The position numbers and the translations under genes are program-made. 13,084 bases of DNA from Clostridiaceae bacterium (GTDB taxonomy: Bacteria; Bacillota; Clostridia; Saccharofermentanales; DTU023). The notes beneath the pieces were generated by a model. The model worked only from the letters and a program-made list of their open reading frames with translations. It had not been told where the DNA came from and searched no databases. This document shows, one piece after another, positions 7,074-13,021 of this stretch. Every line of letters begins with the position of its first letter. The first letter of the stretch is position 1. The stretch lies in assembly GCA_012798865.1 (NCBI GenBank), contig JAAZMK010000077.1:1-13084 (forward strand), in the 5' to 3' direction.

Positions 7074-8299
7074 TTGACTTTGAAGGGAAGCACATAGGTC
7101 TTTACGGCGGGACATTCGACCCGTTTCACAATGCTCATCGACAGCTTATTGTAAGCGCTCTTGAACAATTGCCCCTCGACGTTGTCCTCGTGATGCCACT
7201 GGGACAAGCTCCACATAAAAATAGGCGTATCAGCTTGGCAGCCCATCGCTTTGAAATGGCGAGGCTGGGGGTTGACGGTCTGTCCCGCGTCGTTGTTTCA
7301 GACGATGAGATACGAACGCCTGGAGTTGACTATACGTATGAGACGGTTTTGCGGTTAAAAGAGCGTCACTTCCCCGCTGAAATAACGGTTCTGGCAGGCT
7401 CGGACGTCCTTCTAAGTATCGATTCGTGGTATCGCGTGAATGATTTGATGGGTGAAATTTCACTCGCGGTCGTAAGACGCGGGGATGACGATATAAAGAT
7501 ATTGGAGAGCAAGGCAAAAGAAACCGCTGCCCGCTACGGTGCGAAAATCGTCTTCTTCGATATGCCTCCATCGACGTTGGCATCGAGCGATCTGCGTCGT
7601 ATTCACGAGAACCGAGGCGAATTGCGCGGCAAGTGTCCCGATGCCGTTGCTTCGTTCATTGAGCGACATCGCCTCTATTTGTTATCGCCCGTATACTCCA
7701 TGGTCGATGACGATGATTGGGAGCGACTTGTCGCCCTCGAGGGATGGAGTTGGCGCTTCATTACCCAAGAGCGAAGAGTACATTCCGCTTCCGTCGCGCA
7801 ATACGCAGGAAAGTTGGCGTATTTATACGATGTGGATATATGGAAAGCGATAGCGGCGGGTCTCCTTCACGATATGGCGAAGGAATTCCCGCTTGAGGAA
7901 CAGAGAGAGCTTGCGCGTGAATATCTGAACGATGAGACATTATTTATGACTCTTTCAGATGATCTGCTTCACGGTCCTGCAGCGGCGGAGTTCATCTCGA
8001 AGACGTGCGGAAAACCTGATATGGAATTTCTCGATGCGATCGCCTTTCATTCGACGGGACGCTGCGGCATGAGTGTATTGGGACAGATTCTTTTTCTCGC
8101 GGATAAGATTGCATTTGATCGAGTATTCCGCCGTCTTGATGCAATACGTTCATTAGCTGAGAGCGGGAAGCTCGACGATGCCATGAAGCTCTGTCTTGAA
8201 GAAATTTTTACCGCGCTTGAACGTTCAGGTGTTGAGGCGAATTCATTGAGTCTTGATGCATATAGAACGTATGCGGGAGGCGCAACAGTTGAGATGTAG
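7070..8299 (+). CDS. nadD: NadD-YqeK fusion: nicotinate-nucleotide adenylyltransferase plus HD hydrolase
   Basis: 409 residues carrying two enzymes. Residues about 8-203 are NadD, which adenylates nicotinate mononucleotide to deamido-NAD. They show the nucleotidyltransferase motif GGTFDPFH at 13-20, MPLGQAPHK at 42-50, the LAGSD segment at 108-112, and the second motif in ASSDLR at 171-176. Residues about 220-405 are a YqeK-type HD domain. Its metal ligands are visible as RRVH (His238), LLHDMAK (His267-Asp268), the LLHG His301, FHSTG (His327) and LADK (Asp345). YqeK relatives hydrolyse Ap4A symmetrically to ADP. In many Bacillota these are the adjacent genes yqeJ and yqeK; here they are one frame joined by a short linker at about 204-219. 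rsfS (yqeL) follows, as expected. The start overlaps the prfB stop. Confidence 0.93.
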   Translation: MIDFEGKHIGLYGGTFDPFHNAHRQLIVSALEQLPLDVVLVMPLGQAPHKNRRISLAAHRFEMARLGVDGLSRVVVSDDEIRTPGVDYTYETVLRLKERHFPAEITVLAGSDVLLSIDSWYRVNDLMGEISLAVVRRGDDDIKILESKAKETAARYGAKIVFFDMPPSTLASSDLRRIHENRGELRGKCPDAVASFIERHRLYLLSPVYSMVDDDDWERLVALEGWSWRFITQERRVHSASVAQYAGKLAYLYDVDIWKAIAAGLLHDMAKEFPLEEQRELAREYLNDETLFMTLSDDLLHGPAAAEFISKTCGKPDMEFLDAIAFHSTGRCGMSVLGQILFLADKIAFDRVFRRLDAIRSLAESGKLDDAMKLCLEEIFTALERSGVEANSLSLDAYRTYAGGATVEM

Positions 8300-8367
8300 T
8301 CGCCACTTTAGTCGTGGTATAGTTGAACAAAGAAAGGAATCAACAGTTTCGCTATTATTTGATAGAC

Positions 8368-8385
8368 GGCGACAGGAATGTCGCT
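8368..8385 (+). promoter_or_regulatory. Hairpin with GGAA tetraloop in rsfS leader
   Basis: GCGACA (8369-8374) and TGTCGC (8379-8384) form a perfect 6-bp stem closed by GGAA, a GNRA-type tetraloop. A G-T pair can extend it to 8368-8385. It lies about 28 bases before the strong AGGAGG site of rsfS and has no U-run after it. It would be part of the leader if transcription comes through from nadD-yqeK. Confidence 0.35.
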
Positions 8386-8424
8386 AAGCTTAATCTTACA
8401 ATTGCGAGACGGCAGGAGGTTTAA

Positions 8425-8847
8425 TTGAAAGAAATTGATGAACTGAAGCGCAATGGCTCCGCGATGGAAAAGTCACCTGATAGCGAGCACATTGAAAAAA
8501 TGAAACTTGAAGAGATTGACCGCCTAGCTTCTGTCGCTGTAGACGCTTTGGAAGAGAAAAAAGCGGTTGATGTCGAAGTGTTGAAAGTTACAACGAAAAC
8601 GACGCTTGCTGATATTTTTGTTGTGGCGACGGGGACTTCGAATACGCATATCAAAACGCTTGCCGACTTTGTCGAAGAGAAGCTGAAAGAGATTCACAAC
8701 ATTACTCCACATCACATCGAGGGACTCGATGCGCGTAACTGGGTGCTTCTTGATTACGGCGATTTGGTTGTTCATCTGATGCTTGAAGAGGACCGAATGT
8801 TCTACAATCTCGAGAGCCTATGGAGATTGGGTACGCAACGTCCTTAA
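8425..8847 (+). CDS. rsfS: Ribosomal silencing factor RsfS
   Basis: Small factor (RsfS/YbeB/YqeL) that binds protein uL14 of the large ribosomal subunit and blocks subunit joining, limiting translation under starvation. The conserved domain covers about residues 28-137. It includes DIFVVATGTSNTHIKTLAD (64-82), the HHIEGLDARNWVLLDYGDLVVHLM block (96-119) and the FYNLESLW end (126-133). The 140-residue length exceeds the usual ~110-120 because of a charged N-terminal extension of about 25 residues. The chosen start is TTG at 8425, supported by a near-perfect AGGAGG at 8414-8419; an ATG at 8464 with a weaker site is the alternative. Its last codons lie inside a repeat that recurs downstream. Position after nadD-yqeK matches the classic yqeJ-yqeK-yqeL order. 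Confidence 0.94.
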   Translation: MKEIDELKRNGSAMEKSPDSEHIEKMKLEEIDRLASVAVDALEEKKAVDVEVLKVTTKTTLADIFVVATGTSNTHIKTLADFVEEKLKEIHNITPHHIEGLDARNWVLLDYGDLVVHLMLEEDRMFYNLESLWRLGTQRP

Positions 8848-8866
8848 CGATTTTTTTGAATGAGAC
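8835..8866 (+). repeat. 32-bp repeat, copy 1 (includes rsfS stop)
   Basis: The segment starts GCAACGTCC, runs through CGA and seven T's, and ends TTGAATGAGAC. It matches 8902-8932 with only one substitution (TTAACG against TAAACG) and one T fewer in the second copy. Copy 1 contains the last four codons of rsfS and its TAA, so copy 2 duplicates a coding end into non-coding DNA. Confidence 0.8.
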
Positions 8867-8901
8867 ATCGAAATGCTCTGCTCTGTACCCGGTTTTACAG
8901 T

Positions 8902-8932
8902 GCAACGTCCTAAACGATTTTTTGAATGAGAC
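8902..8932 (+). repeat. 31-bp repeat, copy 2
   Basis: Second copy, 67 bases downstream of copy 1. Directly after it, TTGAATGAGACT recurs at 8938-8949, so the 3' end of the unit is present three times (8856, 8922 and 8938). The spacer 8848-9108 carries no other feature I can support; the only open frame (from 8975) runs out of frame into comEA. Confidence 0.8.
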
Positions 8933-9108
8933 TCTAGTTGAATGAGACTAGCGTCGCTTTTATGACATACAAGCATGTTGAAACACATAGAACTTTCGAT
9001 GCGTCTTTTTTTCGTCGATTTGTCACCCTGCGCCATGATTTTGCAGACGACTTCGAACATAACTCTATGTATCTTTCTTTACGATGAAGATGGCTTGGAG
9101 GATTTAAC

Positions 9109-9762
9109 ATGCGTAAAGACAGCCATCGGATTCGACAAATGGAAAAACGCGGGAGAGCGAAGCGAGGTCCGATCGTATTTTTTGTCGCAGTCATCGTAAT
9201 TTCCGCCTCCATTCTTGTGATCACGGCGAGGCGACCATCAGGAGCGGGTTTTACGATCACGACCAATCTCTCGAGTATCGAGACGACTCAGGCTGATCCA
9301 TCACATTTCATCTCAACGATTCAGAAGATTCCTGTCCACATTGACGGCGAAATTGAACATCCCGGCGTCTATCACGTAGAGGAAGGAACACTTCTTGTTG
9401 AGCTCGTTGAAGCTGCCGGCGGTTTTACTGACGAAGCCGATCGATCACCTTTCAATCTAGCGATGCGCCTAACGGCTCATATGAAAATATTCGTCCCTCG
9501 TCTCGGTGATCCGTCGGATCAAGAACTGGTTCAGGGTTACACGTCCGCACAGAAAGGTGATCGTAAAATCGACTTAAACAGAGCGACGCGTGAGGAGCTG
9601 GAGACGTTGCCGGGTATCGGACCGGCAACTGCCGACGCCATCATCTCGTTTCGCGATGCAAACGGAGCATTCGGCAAGATTGAAGACTTGATGCTCGTTC
9701 CCGGCATAAAGGAAGGTCGTTTCGCACGACTGAAAGATCATCTCACTGTCTCTTCACCATAG
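9109..9762 (+). CDS. comEA: ComEA-like DNA-binding protein
   Basis: 217 residues with the ComEA layout. A short basic cytoplasmic end is followed by a membrane anchor at about 21-40 (PIVFFVAVIVISASILVIT), a linker, an SLBB domain at about 73-131 (VHIDGEIEHPGVY ... LVELVEAAGGFTDEAD), and a C-terminal helix-hairpin-helix domain at 152-214 with DLNRATREELETLPGIGPATADAI at about 155-178. ComEA binds double-stranded DNA outside the membrane and passes it to the ComEC channel during natural transformation. GGAGGA at 9097-9102 lies 6 nt before the ATG. No comEB or comEC follows; the next gene is a tRNA. A role in transformation is therefore likely from the domains but not shown by context. Confidence 0.92.
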   Translation: MRKDSHRIRQMEKRGRAKRGPIVFFVAVIVISASILVITARRPSGAGFTITTNLSSIETTQADPSHFISTIQKIPVHIDGEIEHPGVYHVEEGTLLVELVEAAGGFTDEADRSPFNLAMRLTAHMKIFVPRLGDPSDQELVQGYTSAQKGDRKIDLNRATREELETLPGIGPATADAIISFRDANGAFGKIEDLMLVPGIKEGRFARLKDHLTVSSP

Positions 9763-9785
9763 TTCTTCAGCTGTTCTTCATTCCT

Positions 9786-9838
9786 CACTCTCTTTTCACT
9801 CTCTCTGCACTCTCTCTGCTCTTCGCTGCACTCTTCGC
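9786..9838 (+). repeat. 11-nt pyrimidine tandem repeat
   Basis: Units read CACTCTCTTTT (9786-9796), CACTCTCTCTG (9797-9807), the identical CACTCTCTCTG (9808-9818), a degenerate 10-nt CTCTTCGCTG (9819-9828), and a partial CACTCTTCGC from 9829. It lies in a wider, nearly pure C/T stretch from 9763 to 9839, between the comEA stop and the tRNA-Pro promoter. A 5-bp hairpin, AGTCG (9842-9846) with CGACT (9852-9856), follows. Together with the promoter and tRNA this accounts for 9763-10018. Confidence 0.75.
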
Positions 9839-9858
9839 CATAGTCGACAGGCGACTTC

Positions 9859-9887
9859 TTGACATTTCACGATATTCAAAGTAGAAT
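9859..9887 (+). promoter_or_regulatory. Sigma-70-type promoter of tRNA-Pro
   Basis: The -35 box TTGACA (9859-9864) is a perfect consensus. After 17 bases comes the -10 box TAGAAT (9882-9887), five of six. The expected start near 9894 leaves only a few bases before the tRNA at 9899. Confidence 0.85.
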
Positions 9888-9898
9888 CTCAAAGGCGT

Positions 9899-9974
9899 CG
9901 GGGTGTGGCTCAGGTGGTAGAGCGCTTGGTTCGGGACCAAGAGGTCGCAAGTTCAAGTCTTGTCACTCCGACCA
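9899..9974 (+). tRNA. tRNA-Pro (anticodon CGG)
   Basis: 76 bases with encoded CCA. The acceptor stem pairs CGGGGTG (9899-9905) with CACTCCG (9964-9970), including one G-T pair; A is the discriminator and CCA sits at 9972-9974. The anticodon stem is CTTGG/CCAAG with loop TTCGGGA, giving anticodon CGG at 9932-9934, which reads CCG codons. The T arm has the usual GTTCAAGTC. It has its own promoter and terminator, so it is a single-gene unit. A separate TGG isoacceptor must exist elsewhere, because CGG cannot read all proline codons. Confidence 0.96.
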
Positions 9975-9979
9975 TATTT

Positions 9980-10012
9980 ATGAGGTGCGTTTAGCACCTC
10001 ATTTTTGTTTGT
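9980..10012 (+). terminator. Intrinsic terminator after tRNA-Pro
   Basis: ATGAGGTGC (9980-9988) and GCACCTCAT (9994-10002) form a perfect 9-bp stem with a GTTTA loop. A T-rich tract follows at once (TTTTGTTTG, then TTTTTG). It ends the tRNA-Pro transcript and isolates thyA from it. Confidence 0.92.
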
Positions 10013-10029
10013 TTTTGTCCATTTCTTGC

Positions 10030-10058
10030 TTAGCGTGAGATGGCTCTATCTATGCTAA
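10030..10058 (+). promoter_or_regulatory. Dyad in thyA leader/promoter region
   Basis: TTAGCGT-G-AGAT (10030-10041) can pair with ATCTATGCTAA (10048-10058) as an 11-bp stem with one bulged G, one G-T pair and a GGCTCT loop. No U-run follows, so it is not a terminator. The only -10-like hexamer I see between the upstream terminator and thyA is TATGCT at 10051-10056, inside the 3' arm, with a weak -35 (TTGCTT, 10026-10031) 19 bases before it. The dyad could thus be an operator over the promoter or a leader hairpin. Confidence 0.4.
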
Positions 10059-10095
10059 ACTTATTGAAAATGAAATAGATTATTCGGAGGTCGCT

Positions 10096-10926
10096 ATGAG
10101 TTATTGCGATGAAGTATTTCGTGCGAATTGTCGCGATATTCTCGAAAACGGATTTAGCGATGAACATCAAGAGGTGCGCCCTCGTTGGGAAGATGGGACG
10201 CCTGCGCATACGTTGAAGAGGTTCGGTATTGTCAACCGTTACGATTTGGGCGAGGAATTTCCCATTATGACACTGCGCAGGATGTACTATAAAAGTGCGA
10301 TTGACGAGATCTTATGGATTTGGCAAAAAAAGTCGAATCGCGTGAGCGAGCTAAATTCAGGTATCTGGGACCAATGGTGTCTTGAGGACGGTACGATTGG
10401 CAAAGCCTACGGTTACCAGTTGGCGCAGAAATACCGCTTCCCAGAGGGGGAATTTGACCAGGTCGATCGCGTACTCTATGAGCTGAAACACAATCCGAAT
10501 TCGCGCCGTATGATGACGAATCTCTATAATTTCGCGGATTTGCAGGACATGGCGCTTTACCCCTGCGCATACAGCATGACGTTCAACGTGACGGGCAACC
10601 TCTTGAACGGGATTCTCAATCAACGTTCCAACGACGTGCTCGTCGCCAACAACTGGAATGTTGTCCAGTACTCCATATTGCTCGTTATGTTCGCGCAAGT
10701 ATCTAACCTAGTGCCGGGCGAACTCATTCACGTTATCGCCGATGCGCACATCTACGATCGCCACATCCCGATTGTCAGAGAATTGATTGAACGACCTGCT
10801 TATAAAGCGCCGAAACTCATTGTAGATCCCGATATTAAGAATTTTTATGATTTCACCGTATCAAGCTTTAAGTTCGAGGAATACGAATACGGACCTACGA
10901 TCAGAAATATTCCTGTTGCCACTTAG
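10096..10926 (+). CDS. thyA: Thymidylate synthase
   Basis: Converts dUMP to dTMP with methylene-tetrahydrofolate, releasing dihydrofolate. The 276 residues show HTL-type LKRFGIVNRYDLGEEFPIMT near the N-terminus, IWDQWCLEDGTIGKAYGYQL (90-109), and the catalytic cysteine in ALYPCAYSMTF (Cys157). The dUMP-binding QRSND is at 176-180, WNVVQYSILL follows, and DAHIYDRH comes after that. It looks more like the B. subtilis/phage-type ThyA than the E. coli type, whose cysteine motif is PCH. GGAGG at 10086-10090 is 5 nt before the ATG. The terminator upstream means it needs its own promoter. The DHFR gene follows after 76 bases, the usual pairing since DHFR recycles the dihydrofolate. Confidence 0.96.
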   Translation: MSYCDEVFRANCRDILENGFSDEHQEVRPRWEDGTPAHTLKRFGIVNRYDLGEEFPIMTLRRMYYKSAIDEILWIWQKKSNRVSELNSGIWDQWCLEDGTIGKAYGYQLAQKYRFPEGEFDQVDRVLYELKHNPNSRRMMTNLYNFADLQDMALYPCAYSMTFNVTGNLLNGILNQRSNDVLVANNWNVVQYSILLVMFAQVSNLVPGELIHVIADAHIYDRHIPIVRELIERPAYKAPKLIVDPDIKNFYDFTVSSFKFEEYEYGPTIRNIPVAT

Positions 10927-11002
10927 GGCGGAGGAGAACTATCCATAGCAAGTTTGAGAAAGCTGTTAGTTATGACTTTACAGGTAGGGTAGGTGAATAA
11001 AA

Positions 11003-11515
11003 ATGATTGCAGTTGTCGCTTGTGATGCAAAGTGGGGGATCGGATGCGATGGGAAGCTTCAACAGCGCGTCAGTGCCGACCTGCGCCGATTTAAGGCGAT
11101 GACGTGGGGGAAAGTCGTAATTTACGGTCGCAATACGCTCGATACGTTCCCCGGCGGAAAGCCGCTGCCCGGTCGGCGTAATATTGTTCTGAGGACACGC
11201 AAGGAGAGTAGTCTGGACCATTGCGAATATGTCGGAAGTATCGATGAACTCATGCAGCGTCTGAGGTTGTTGAAGCGTGAAGGTTATGACGATGACGATT
11301 TTGTCGTGATCGGCGGGGCGATCGTCTATAGACAATTATTGCCCTATTGCGATGCCGTCCACGTTACGCAGTTTGCAGAAGCGTACGAAGCTGACTGTTA
11401 CTTTCCCGACTTGGATGCGTCTCCCGAATGGTATCTCGATTCATACGGTCAATGGTTAGAGGAGAAGGGAATTCGTTTTCGCTACAAGGTCTACCGGAGA
11501 CATGCTATTGCATAA
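11003..11515 (+). CDS. folA: Dihydrofolate reductase
   Basis: Reduces dihydrofolate to tetrahydrofolate with NADPH, restoring the cofactor used by ThyA upstream. The 170 residues have MIAVVACDAKWGIG at 1-14, the catalytic acid in SADLRRFK (Asp26, matching E. coli Asp27), the NADPH-binding YGRNTLDTFPG (41-51), PLPGRRNIVL, and VVIGGAIVYRQLLP, where the glycine pair is followed by the conserved Tyr. The Met20-loop segment reads KLQQRVSADL, so the positions equivalent to E. coli Pro21-Trp22 are Gln-Gln. A GTAGGTG-type site precedes the ATG. It probably forms an operon with thyA. Confidence 0.94.
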   Translation: MIAVVACDAKWGIGCDGKLQQRVSADLRRFKAMTWGKVVIYGRNTLDTFPGGKPLPGRRNIVLRTRKESSLDHCEYVGSIDELMQRLRLLKREGYDDDDFVVIGGAIVYRQLLPYCDAVHVTQFAEAYEADCYFPDLDASPEWYLDSYGQWLEEKGIRFRYKVYRRHAIA

Positions 11516-11611
11516 ACATATATGGTAAAGCCGTCCGGCATAGAATGAACGATTTGGTCGCCGCAACATGTTTGGTGGGATAATCGTTTGAGAAACGAGA
11601 GGTGGCGTACG

Positions 11612-12721
11612 ATGGCGATGAATGTAAATCGAACAATACAACTTGAAAAGTGTTTTCTTAAAGACGCCGCGCGATTCCGTGCGCTGGCTGGTACAGGATG
11701 TTCACCTCTCTCAATCCGAGCGTGGCGGGATAAACTGGCAAATCTCGCTCAGAAAGGGTCTGAAGTTTATTTTGCCGTGTGCGAAGGTATCGATCTCGGG
11801 TATGTTTTGGTGACCAATCCGTTCGAGTTAACAGTTTGGAATATTGTTTATCTTTCTGACTCATTGTTTAGCGAAATGCCTGCCGCGTGTGAAGTGTCAC
11901 ACGATGGAACGGCTGATCGAGCTGAGCCACCAACAAGCGACATGCTTGCCGCGCGTGAAGTATCACGACAACTCTTTCGGATGGATCACAAGCTGTACAG
12001 AGCGGATGTTTACTACTCCAAGCAACGAAAACGGCAGGAGCGGGGAGATGATACCGCACGTACCATGGAGTGTTCTGATGACTTGTTGCTTTTTACGGGT
12101 GAATTGGAACACAGCGTATTTTTTTCTCCTGAGTTAGATGACAGACAGGTGGCGTTTATATCGTGGGATTTCGGTTATATTGCCGTCATTACGAATAATC
12201 GGAGAGATAAAATCGAATCGATTGAATTTGTACGAGGTCATATCGCTGAATACGATGTGTTTATCAGGAAGGCGGCTTATTTTAACGGTCTTGTCGATAA
12301 TGAAGGATCGGTAATCCCGAATATTTGCCTTGAGCCGACGGATCATGAACCCGATATACTTGTTAAGGCGCGCCAAGAACTTGCGAGGTACCTGCATCAT
12401 GCCCATGAACCGGAGATTGAGTATGATTTTCCGCACGGTACACCGTTTCAACAAAGTGTCTGGAAAGAGGTGACAAAAATACCGCTCGGATCGATTAAGA
12501 CGTATTCAGATTTAGCGCTTCTAGTGGAACCTGATCGGAAGAAGGCAGGACGTCTGGCGCGGGCTGTCGGTCAGGCGCTCAGTGTGAATCCGCTACCTAT
12601 CTTGATCCCATGTCACCGTGTGATCGGCGCTAATCGCAATCTAGTCGGTTTTGCTGGCGGTGTTGATATTAAGGAGTATTTGCTTCAGATGGAATTGTGG
12701 AAAGTAGGTTTAGAGGATTAG
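11612..12721 (+). CDS. Alkylguanine-DNA alkyltransferase with long unrecognised N-terminal region
   Basis: 369 residues, about twice the usual Ogt/MGMT length. Residues about 180-365 are a full alkyltransferase: an N-terminal RNase H-like half (DDRQVAFISWDFGYIAVIT onward), then the DNA-binding and active-site half from GTPFQQSVWKEVTKIPLG, with TYSDLA, the GRLARAVGQA helix, and the methyl-accepting cysteine in PCHRVIG (Cys334). It repairs O6-alkylguanine by irreversible self-alkylation. Residues 1 to about 175 are not recognised. EVYFAVCEGIDLGYVLV (about 51-67) is faintly GNAT-like. A 22-residue internal repeat (SEMPAACEVS and SDMLAAREVS) follows at 87-118. Start: AGAGGTGG at 11598-11605 lies 6 nt before the ATG at 11612. 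An in-frame TTG at 11588 has no such site and sits in a hairpin. Confidence 0.88.
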   Translation: MAMNVNRTIQLEKCFLKDAARFRALAGTGCSPLSIRAWRDKLANLAQKGSEVYFAVCEGIDLGYVLVTNPFELTVWNIVYLSDSLFSEMPAACEVSHDGTADRAEPPTSDMLAAREVSRQLFRMDHKLYRADVYYSKQRKRQERGDDTARTMECSDDLLLFTGELEHSVFFSPELDDRQVAFISWDFGYIAVITNNRRDKIESIEFVRGHIAEYDVFIRKAAYFNGLVDNEGSVIPNICLEPTDHEPDILVKARQELARYLHHAHEPEIEYDFPHGTPFQQSVWKEVTKIPLGSIKTYSDLALLVEPDRKKAGRLARAVGQALSVNPLPILIPCHRVIGANRNLVGFAGGVDIKEYLLQMELWKVGLED

Positions 12722-12868
12722 AGGCGACAGTCGCTCCTCCATGATAGAATATGTCAAACAGAATAGGCAACGTGCCAGATTAAACTGGACGACCCGCGAT
12801 TCTCACTGTCCAAGTTACTGTGGCATTCAGCTGGCGATGATTGTGGATGATTGTGTACGGCAGTCTCC

Positions 12869-12897
12869 TTGACTTTATTCCGACCCCTTGATAGAAT
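12869..12897 (+). promoter_or_regulatory. Sigma-70-type promoter of tRNA-His/Gln
   Basis: TTGACT (12869-12874), 17 bases, then TAGAAT (12892-12897). Architecture and -10 are identical to the tRNA-Pro promoter. Transcription should start near 12904. The stretch 12722-12868 upstream shows no gene; a perfect 10-nt tandem repeat (GATGATTGTG) lies at 12836-12855. Confidence 0.82.
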
Positions 12898-13021
12898 CAA
12901 CGAGATGTTTTCGAAGAGCTTATGGTGGAATTAGCTCAGCTGGTTAGAGTGCCAGGTTGTGGCCCTGGAGGTCGTGGGTTCGAGTCCCATATTCCACCCC
13001 ATGCTCTTCGTCATCTCGTTG
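12898..13021 (+). repeat. Complementary arms enclosing tRNA-His
   Basis: Upstream arm CAACGAGATG (12898-12907), TTTT, CGAAGAGC (12912-12919). Downstream arm GCTCTTCG (13003-13010), T, CATCTCGTTG (13012-13021). The two 8-base blocks and the two 10-base blocks are perfectly complementary, giving 18 pairs around a TTTT/T internal loop. The inner pair lies 4 bases before the tRNA and 1 base after its CCA. The outer downstream end touches the first bases of tRNA-Gln. If transcription starts near 12904, about 12 of the pairs would exist in the RNA. Confidence 0.85.
12924..13001 (+). tRNA. tRNA-His (anticodon GTG)
   Basis: The acceptor stem pairs GTGGAAT (12925-12931) with ATTCCAC (12991-12997). 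G at 12924 faces discriminator C at 12998, the extra G-1:C73 pair that identifies tRNA-His. CCA is encoded at 12999-13001. The anticodon stem is CCAGG/CCTGG with loop TTGTGGC, so the anticodon is GTG (12959-12961). The D arm GCTCAGCTGGTTAGAG and T arm GGGTTCGAGTCCC are canonical. It is first in a tRNA-His/tRNA-Gln transcript. Confidence 0.97.

Noticed and set aside
8975..9199. 74-codon + strand open frame in the rsfS-comEA spacer
   Set aside because: It overlaps comEA out of frame, has no convincing ribosome binding site, and its sequence resembles no known protein; comEA has a clear GGAGGA start.
10927..11002. Possible mini-ORF after GGAGGAG in the thyA-folA gap
   Set aside because: The only start-like codon (TTG) is far from the site and yields about a dozen residues with no other support.
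11887..11902. GTGTGA-AGTG-TCACAC palindrome, CRP/FNR-like
   Set aside because: It lies inside a coding region, has a 4-base rather than 6-base spacer, and falls within the internal repeat; it is probably coincidental.
12720..12738. GAGGCG...CGC-TC-CTC stem after the alkyltransferase gene
   Set aside because: The stem is short with a 2-base bulge and no T-run, so it is not a credible intrinsic terminator.
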